Positions 56,741 to 64,000 of a DNA stretch of 64,000 nucleotides are shown here, piece after piece. The position numbers and the translations under genes were made by a program. Each line of letters starts with the position of its first letter. Position 1 is the first letter of the stretch. The stretch lies in assembly GCF_900497805.2 (NCBI RefSeq), contig NW_020954719.1:3717699-3781698 (forward strand). The letters run 5' to 3'. This stretch comes from Vombatus ursinus. Its lineage: Eukaryota; Chordata; Mammalia; Diprotodontia; Vombatidae. Under the pieces are notes generated by a model that saw only the letters and a program-made list of their open reading frames with translations, did no database searches and was not told the DNA's origin.

Positions 56741-59113
56741 AGGCAAATCCAAGATGGTGGAGTAAAGGCAGCATGACCTCTCCCCAAAACCCCTCCAAAT
56801 ACCTTTTAAAAATGACCAAACAAATTTTAGAGCAGCAGAAGCCACCAAAAGATGGAGAGAAACTAATCTGTAGCCCAAGACAACTTTGAAGGTTGGCAAG
56901 AAAGGTCTGTTGCACCAGGATGAGAGAGAAACACAGACCAGCACAGGACAGGCAAGTGAAGTCAGGAAACTAGCAAACTAGGAGCAGGCCTCAGGGTCAC
57001 TGAATTACTGACAGTAGTGGTGGTTTCCAGTCCTCTCAACCCACAGGCACCAAAAACAACTTAGAAAGTTAGCAAGAAAGGTCTGTCACCCTGGGTGAGT
57101 GGAGCACAGTCCAGGACAGGCTGCTGACAGCACATCCCTGGCCCCAGCAAACCAAGAGCAGGTCTTGGTAGTTATTGAATCAACAGGAGCAGCAGCAGTG
57201 GCTGCTTCTAGAGTTCATAGCCTACAGATGGTAAGGGATTCAAACAACTGGTCAGCAGGAGATTATAGGAACCTTTTTGCCAGCACTCAGGCAGGACTCT
57301 GTTGCTTTGCCTATACTCAGATCTGGATCCCAGGACTGGGAGGAAGACGCCGGTTGAAGAGGAGCACTAGCATAGCAGAGCTTGTGACCACAGTGGAGAG
57401 GCGAACCCTCTTCACAGTTCCAGGGCAGAAAAGAGTGCCTGTAGCTGCTCACTGACCAGAGCACAGACCAAGAGAGCAATAAACTCCCCTTAGATCATAC
57501 CACCTTGGAAGAACTGAAAATTTACAGGTACCTAGAAGTATCTCTGAAAACAGCTGCACAAAACCCCTGAATCTTGCGACAATGCACCCTCCACCCTGGA
57601 AGCAGAGCCCTACTTTAACAAAGACTTAAAAGTCAAGTAACAGGCTGGGAAAAGAAGCAAACGATAGAAAAAAATTCTGACTACTGAAAGTTACTATGGT
57701 GCCAAAGAAGATCAAAATACACACTCAGAAGAAGGCAACAAAGTCAAAGCTTCCACATGCAAAGGCTCAAAAAAAAAAATAGGAATTGGTTTCAGGCCAT
57801 GGAAGGGCTCAAAAAGAATTTTGAACATCAAGTAAGAGAGACAGAGGAAAAATTGGGAAGAGAAATGAGAGTGATGCAAGAAAATCATGAAAAACAAGTT
57901 AACAGCTTGGTAAAGAAGACACAAAAAATACTAAAGAAAATAACACCTTAAAAAGCAGAATTGGTCAAATGGAAAAAGAGGTCCAAAAGCTCGTTGAAAA
58001 AAAAAATACTTCCTTAAAAATTAGAATAGAGCGAATGGAAGCTAATGACTGTGAGAAATCAAGAAATAATAAAATAAAACCAACAGAATGAAAAAAAAAA
58101 ATAGATGACAATGTTAAACATCTTATTGGAAAAACAACTGACCTGCAAAATGGATCCAGGAGAGATAATACAAAAATATGCTACTTCTTGAAACCATGAT
58201 CAAAAAAAGAGACTAGACATGATCTTTCAAAAAATTATCAAGGAAAACCATCTTGATATTTTACAACCAGAGGGTAAAACAGAAATTGAAAGAACCTACT
58301 GATCACCTCCTGAAAGAGATCCCAAAATGAAAACTCCCAGGAATGTTGCAAATTCCAGAATTCCCAGGTCAAGAAGAAAATACTGCAAGCACTCAGAAAG
58401 AAACAATTCAACTATGACAGAGCCACAAGCAGGATAACACAAGATTTAGCAGCTTCTACATTAAAGGATCAGAGGACTTCGAATGCGATATTCCAGAGGG
58501 CAAAGGACCTAGGAGGACAACCAAGTATCACCTACCCCGCAAAACTGATTATAATACTTTGGGGTAAAAAACAGACATTCAATGAGACAGAGGACTGTGA
58601 TTATGATGGAATACTATTGTAATATAAGAAATGATAAGCAGGATACTCTCAGAAAAACCTGGAAAGACTAGCATGGGCAGATGCAAAGTGAAATGTACTG
58701 TGTACAAAGTAATAGCAATACTGTAAGATGATCAGCTGTGAACAAATTCTTACCTCTTCTCAGCAAGACATCGATCCAAGACAACTCTTACGAACTTATG
58801 ATGACAACTGCTATCCATCCCCAGAGGTTGAACTGATGATGTCTGAATACAGATTGAAGCATACTTTTTTTTTAAAACTATTTTTCTCGAGGTTTTTTTT
58901 GTCTATGTTTTCTTTCACAACATGACTATAATAGATAATTTTTGCATGACTACACATGTATAACCCATACCAAATTCCTTGCCTTCTCAATAGGGGTAGG
59001 TGTGGGGAGGGAGGGAGGAAGAGAATTTGGAACTGAAAGCTTTAAAAACAAATGTTAAAATTGTTTTTACATGTAACTAGGGAAAAATAAAATATTAAAG
59101 CTAAAAAAGAGAA
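56741..59113 (+). mobile_element. internally deleted L1 (ORF1 joined to ORF2 end)
   Basis: The 5' end CAAATCCAAGATGGTGGAG at about 56744 is followed by a 5'UTR to about 57690, ORF1 with frameshifts (57690-58600), and then a jump near 58598 from the ORF1 end (GAGACAGAGGACT) to the ORF2 end (GATTATGATGGAATACTATT). The 3'UTR ends about 59105. AAAACTGAGCATAA and AAAACTGATCATAG flank it as a target-site duplication. Confidence 0.82.
57757..57951 (+). pseudogene. L1 ORF1 coiled-coil remnant
   Basis: An open piece of 64 codons with KKNFEHQVRETEEKLGREM and MQENHEKQVNSLVKK, the start of the ORF1p coiled coil. The frame breaks just after, so no complete ORF1p can come from it. Confidence 0.7.
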
Positions 59114-59450
59114 AAAACTGATCATAGTTTTTCAGGGGAAAAGATGGGCCTTCAATGAAATAGGGAACTTTCAAAAATTTCCTGATGAAAAGACCAGAGC
59201 TAAACAGAAAATTTGATCTTTAAATACAAGACTTAAGAGAAGCATAAAAAACACGGGGAAAAAACTATTTACATATCTACACAGGGAAGATGAGACATAT
59301 CTTTATTAGGGCAGTTAGAAGGAGTATAAATAGACAGGGGGTATGGGTATAAGTTGCATCTGATGTGTAAAATTAATTTGGGTTGGAAAAATGTACTGGG
59401 AGGAAGGGAGAAAAATTTGGAACTCAAAATCTTATAAAAAGGAATGTCAT
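59114..59450 (+). mobile_element. older L1, right piece (ORF1 end and 3' region)
   Basis: It resumes ORF1 (TTTTTCAGGGGAAAAGATGG, AAAGACCAGAGCTAAACAG) and passes quickly to a 3'UTR (GGAACTCAAAATCTTATAAA). It is interrupted again at 59450 and ends at 61248-61305. Confidence 0.75.
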
Positions 59451-61245
59451 ATCTAAATAATTGGAAAACATCAGTTGCTCATGGGTAGGCTGAGCTAATG
59501 TAATAAAAATGACAATTCTACCTAAGCTAATTTACTTATTCAGTGCCATACCAATCAAACCACCAAAAATTATTTTATGGAGCTAGAAAAAATAATAACA
59601 AAATTCATTTGGAATAACAAAAGGTCCAGAATATCAAGGGAACTAATGAAAAGAAATACAGGGGAAGATGGCCTAGACATTCCAGATCTTAAATTGTATT
59701 ATAAAGCAGCATTCATCAAAACTACTTAGTACTAGCTAAGAAATAGAGTGATGAATCAGTGGAATAGGTTAGGTATACAAGACACAGTAGTCAATGACTA
59801 TAATAATCTACTATTTGATAAACCTAAATACTCCAGCTTCTGGGATAAGAACTGTTTGACAAAAACTGCTTGGAAAACTGGAAAAGAGTATGCCAGAAAC
59901 TAGGCATAGACCAAAATCTTCTGCCATATACCAAAATAAAGTCAAAATGGGTTCATGATTTAGATATAAAGGCAAACTGGTAGAGCAAGGAATAGTTCAC
60001 CTGTCAGATTTATGGAGAACAAAAGAATTTATGACCAAACAGGAGACAGAGAAAATTATGAAATGCAAAATAGATAATTTTGATTAAATTAAAAAGGTTT
60101 TGCACAAACAAAGCCAATGCAATCAAGATTAGAAGGGAAGCAGAAAACTGGGAAGGAATTTTTACAAGCAGTATCTCTGATAAAGGCCTCATTTCTAAAA
60201 CACGTAGAGAACTAAGTCAAATTTATAAGAATACAAGTCATTCCCCAACTGATAAATGGTCAAAGGGTATGAATAGGCAGTTTTCAAATGAAGAAATTAA
60301 AGTTATCTATAGTCATATGAAAAAATGCTCTAAAAAACTATTGATTAGAGAAATGCAAATCAAAACAACTCTGAGGTACCACATCACACCTATCAGATTG
60401 GCCAATAAGACAAAATAGGAAAATGATAAATGTTGGGGGAGATGTGGGAAAATTGAAACACTAATGCATTGTTGATGGAGTTGTGAAATGATCCAACCAT
60501 TTTGGACAGCAATTTGAAACTATGCCCAAAGGGCTATAAAAATGTGCATACCCTTTGACCCAGCAATAGCACTTTCAGGGTTGTATCCCAAAGAGATCAT
60601 ACAAATGGAAAAAGGACCCACATGTACAAAAATATTTATAGCAGCTCTTTCTGTGGTGCCAAAGAATTGGAAATTGAGGGGATGTCCATCAATTGGGGAA
60701 TGACTGAATAAGATGTGGTATATGAATGTAATGGAATACTATTGTGCTATAAGAAATGATGGGCAGGCAGACTTCAGAAAATCCTGGAAAGACTTGTATG
60801 GTCTGATGCTGAGTGAAGTGAGCAGAAGCAGGAGAACATTGTACACAGTAACAGCCACATTGTGTGATGACTAACTTTGATTGACTCAGCCCTTCTCAGC
60901 AATACAAGGATCTGAGAGATCTCCAAAATTCTCATGATGGAAAATGCTTTCCACATCCAAAGAAAGAACTACGGAGTTTGAATGCAGACAGAAGCATACT
61001 ATTTGCTCTTTTTTTTCTTCTGTTTTGTTTTGTTTCCTCTCTCTTGTGGTTCCTCCTATTGGTTCTACTTCTTCCTTACAGCATGACTAATGTGAAAATA
61101 TGTTTAATAGGAATGTATATGTAGAGCTAATATCAGATTGCACACTGTCTTGGGGAAGGAAGGAGGAGGGAAGGGGAGAAAAATTTAAAACTCAAAGGTG
61201 TACAGAAGTGATTGTTGAAAACTAAAATTAATAAAATTAAAAAAT
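59451..61245 (+). mobile_element. 5'-truncated L1 with target-site duplication
   Basis: It starts in ORF2 (ATCTAAATAATTGGAAAACA) and runs to the ORF2 end (about 60870) and the 3'UTR, ending GTTGAAAACTAAAATTAATA. AAAAAGGAATGTCAT on the left and AAAAAGAGATGTCAT on the right are the duplication. An open piece at 60080-60418 covers part of the C-terminal region. Confidence 0.88.
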
Positions 61246-61375
61246 TAAAAAGAGATGTCATAAACTATCTTCACATGTAATTGGAAAAAATAAAATACTA
61301 CCCCCCCAAAAAAGAAAAAAAAAACATAGACAACATGGTCCAGGGGTCACAAAGAGTCAGACATGACTGAACTCC
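61246..61375 (+). mobile_element. end of the older L1, then a Mar-1 SINE tail
   Basis: 61250-61305 reads CTATCTTCACATGTAATTGG and AAAAATAAAATAC, the final part of the older L1 3'UTR. 61330-61375 has GGGTCACAAAGAGTCAGACA, the tail of a Mar-1-like SINE. Confidence 0.7.
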
Positions 61376-61379
61376 ACCT

Positions 61380-62760
61380 ATCTTGCCCTCCCTCCTAAAT
61401 ATTTTTCTCCCTCCCTTTCCCTGGAAATTTTCCTATTGAATATAATATACTATATAACGAACTCTTTCTGAGTCTGTGTCTGGGTGTACGTTTGTGAGAG
61501 AGACAGAGCCCACTTTCCTGTTTCTAGCTCAGAAGAAGGTGAGGGGCATAGGATGCCCATTCTCCCTTCTCTTTCCTCCATACTTGTATTCTCTTTATAT
61601 CATGATATCTCTTTATCTCCTTTTTGTATGAGATAATAAATTCACTTCCCTTTCTCTTCCTTAATCTTCCCCCCCCAGCATATTCCCCTTTCCCTCACAT
61701 TTCTTTCTCTGAATATTACCAAAATATAGTATAACCATGCCCAGGCTTTCTGCTTCTGTGACCCTAAAGACATCAGGACTCTGACAGGACAGTTGTTTCT
61801 TCTACCCAAAACAGAACATAAACAATTCATCATTATATAGTCCATTCCAATTTATCAAATGTCTTTAAATTTTTATGTTTCTCCTGTCTCATGTTTGTAA
61901 TTTGATAGTTTTTGCCTGGTTCTAGCCTTTTGATTAGATATGTTTGAAAATCCTCTACTGCATTAATGATCTATTTTCTCCCATTAGATAAATTACTCTT
62001 GATTGTAATCCTTCAGCTTTTATCTTTAAAATACAACACTCTTATGTTCTCCTCTGTTTTTCCTTGGCAGGTGCCAAGTCTTGTGTGATCTTGACTCTAG
62101 GTTCTTGGTACTTGAATTCATTCTTTTCGTTGTTTACACTATTTTTTTCTGGTCCCAAAAGCTCTGGATAGTGTCTATGTTTCTAGGTATTTTCATTTGA
62201 AGGAATCTTTCAAAAAATTACCAGTAAATTCTTTCTATTTTCACTTTGCCCTCTGGTTCTAACAGATCTCGGCAATTTTCATTGATGTTTTCTTTTAAAA
62301 ATATAGTATACAGCATTTTACCCTCGATTACAGTCCTGATTTGCAGATAGTCCAATGATTCTAAAATTATCTCTCTCGATCTGTTTTCCAAATTGGATGT
62401 TTCTGATAGTTTACTTCAGATTTTCCTCTGTTTTTTTATTAAATATTTTTATTTTGTTTTAATATTTCATTTTTCTTATTCTTTGGTGCTGTTCTTTTCT
62501 TCTAGGTTCATTTCTTAGGCTTCTTTCAGTCCAAGGTATTCCTTCATTGTGTTTAGCTTTTTCTTCAGCTGACTCACATGTGCAGCCTCAATTTCTATAA
62601 TAGATTTTATACATGAATCACATTCTGTCTCCTCAGTGTTCTGGACAGGGTCTGCTTTATCTTGGATACATTGTCTTAAATTAGGCCCTGGGATCAGTTA
62701 GAATTTCAGAGTTTTGGTTCAGTCTTCCTGTCGTTTGAGTTATGTTATGAACTTGGGTCC
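61380..62760 (-). mobile_element. old L1/HAL1 relic, minus strand
   Basis: On the minus strand, 62450-61900 has diverged ORF1 blocks: AGAATCATTGGACTATCTGC (RIIGLSANQ-like) and GAGGGCAAAGTGAAAATAGA (EGKVKIER-like). The flanks (61380-61880 and 62460-62760) are probably its 3' region and 5' half but are too decayed for firm limits. Confidence 0.55.
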
Positions 62761-62859
62761 CTTTCTCTCTTCTCTTTGCATAGTGCAGAACCCCTGCTGT
62801 GATCCTGACAGGCCCCAACCTAATGTTGCTGATTGTGCTGGGAGATCATAGGTTCCTCA

Positions 62860-63150
62860 CCCGTGGTGTAGGACTTTCTCCCTACTCATCTCTTCCTCCT
62901 GGCTTCCTTCAAGACTCAGCTCAAATCTCACTTTCTACAAGACCATTGCCAATCCCCTTCCCCATTGTAAGTGCCTTCTGAGAAACACTTCTGTTTTTAC
63001 TGAATATATCTTGTATGTACATAATTGTTTGTATATCATCACCCCATTAGAATGTGAACTTTTGAGGGCTGTGACAGTGTTTTTGTTTGTATATACATCC
63101 CCAGCACTTAGCACACTGCCTGGCACATAATAAACATTTTAAAATGCTTA
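62860..63150 (+). mobile_element. L2 3' end
   Basis: CTGGCTTCCTTCAAGACTCA, TTAGAATGTGAACTTTTGAG and CAGCACTTAGCACACTGCCT, then GGCACATAATAAACA, is the complete final L2 block. Confidence 0.85.
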
Positions 63151-63174
63151 CTGCTGGTTGTGGTGGTGGTAGTA

Positions 63175-63192
63175 CTGATGATAATAATGATA

Positions 63193-63254
<62 letters not shown>

Positions 63255-63258
63255 GATG
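63175..63258. repeat. (GAT)n microsatellite
   Basis: About 27 mostly pure GAT units. The poly-Asp and poly-Ser frames over it are artefacts. Confidence 0.97.
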
Positions 63259-64000
63259 CCAAGGTCTTGATTGGGTTCTTGTGCTTCAAGGCCCAGGCTG
63301 CCTAGTTGGTGAGTTCAAGCATGGGCCCTCTGGGAACATGCTTCATAATATATACTGCTCTAGTCCTATCTTTTAAAGAGGCTTAGGAAGAATCTCTGAG
63401 CTAGGTTGTAGGCCTTGCCCCATGCACTGATCTGGCTCTGTTCCCTGTAGCATCTAGGGCACAGGATATCTATGCTTTGTACTGAGAGCACTGGCCTGAT
63501 CCTGTCTCCTCAAGAAGTTCATTGTTGCTGTTTACTATTTTTTGTTTTGTTTTTAGGGGAAAGGGTTGCAGTGATGCTGGATGCTGTTCTGGCCCTAACT
63601 CTCTGTAAAGGATGGGGCATGGGTACTGATCTGGCCCTGTTGTCTGCTGTGAGACATAGCTATGGGTGTGCTTTGTCTTCTGCCTATCCTGACTTGTCTC
63701 TGCTGAGAGGTTTTACAGGTTTCTGGTAATCTTTATGTAATCCTGGACAAGATGGAGGAGTTTTTAGCTATTTCTCTTTGGTTTTATTTACCTTTGTTTC
63801 TTCCAGTACATTTTTAGGTCATTAGTGAGGCATTTATAGTGGATTTGGACTTCCCTAAGTCTTGATGCACTGCTATTATACGTGATACCAAAACAATACT
63901 AGGTAGCATACAACATCCATTTTTCTAGTGATAGCTTCCATATTTTTTAATGGCATAGTACATAAGTAATCATACAAAAGTTATAAAAGTTATCTCAAAG
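63259..64000. other. intron, nothing recognised
   Basis: No repeat family or gene could be supported; the plus-strand frame at 63472-63729 shows no recognisable family. Confidence 0.4.

Noticed and set aside
63047-63305. Poly-Asp and poly-Ser frames
   Set aside because: Produced by the GAT tract.

Overview
The window is vertebrate, repeat-dense and AT-rich, and its repeats point to a marsupial; an opossum such as Monodelphis is my best guess. The evidence is tRNA-derived SINEs with heads of the type 'GGCAGCTAGGTGG', CORE-SINEs of the Ther-1/Mar-1 kind, many copies of one L1 lineage with 3' ends like 'GAAAACTAAAAATAAATAAA', and half-L1 (HAL1) copies that carry ORF1 without ORF2. Family names come from memory, not from a database search.

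The host gene is CCDC91 (p56, a GGA-binding coiled-coil protein), on the minus strand. Three consecutive coding exons are visible at 32358-32500, 30235-30438 and 25351-25455. They have canonical splice sites, matching phases, and protein that lines up with remembered human CCDC91. The rest of the window is best read as CCDC91 intron, although neither the first coding exon nor the exon after 25351 was found. A 33-nt in-frame exon-like segment at 15397-15429 is an unproven extra exon.

Layout. 0-13.5 kb: a multi-level LINE nest. An old L1 (4.09-13.5 kb) is split by one L1 (4.24-5.48 kb) and by a second (5.99-11.7 kb). The second carries a SINE and a full-length minus-strand HAL1 (7.74-10.62 kb). 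Another HAL1 lies at 1.83-4.09 kb. 13.5-25 kb: L2, CORE-SINEs, two copies of an ancient unassigned repeat, and minus-strand L1s, one holding a 400-N gap. 25-32.5 kb: the CCDC91 exons and an RTE-type LINE (26.7-29.6 kb). 32.7-38.7 kb: an older L1 and a fossil retroviral pol region. 39-42.5 kb: a hAT transposase relic split by an L1. 42.8-55.3 kb: L2 and SINE relics, an old L1, and long stretches with no recognised content. 55.3-61.3 kb: a second LINE nest, including internally deleted L1 derivatives. 61.4-64 kb: an old minus-strand L1, an L2 end and a GAT tract.

Apart from CCDC91 I see no intact gene. All other long reading frames are LINE or transposon remains, or chance frames. The most unusual observations are a 98-bp direct repeat flanking the 5.99-11.7 kb L1, the internally deleted L1 derivatives, the two-part 3' region of the HAL1s, a locally duplicated AT-rich segment found inside a SINE, and a nearly identical duplicated segment within the retroviral fossil.
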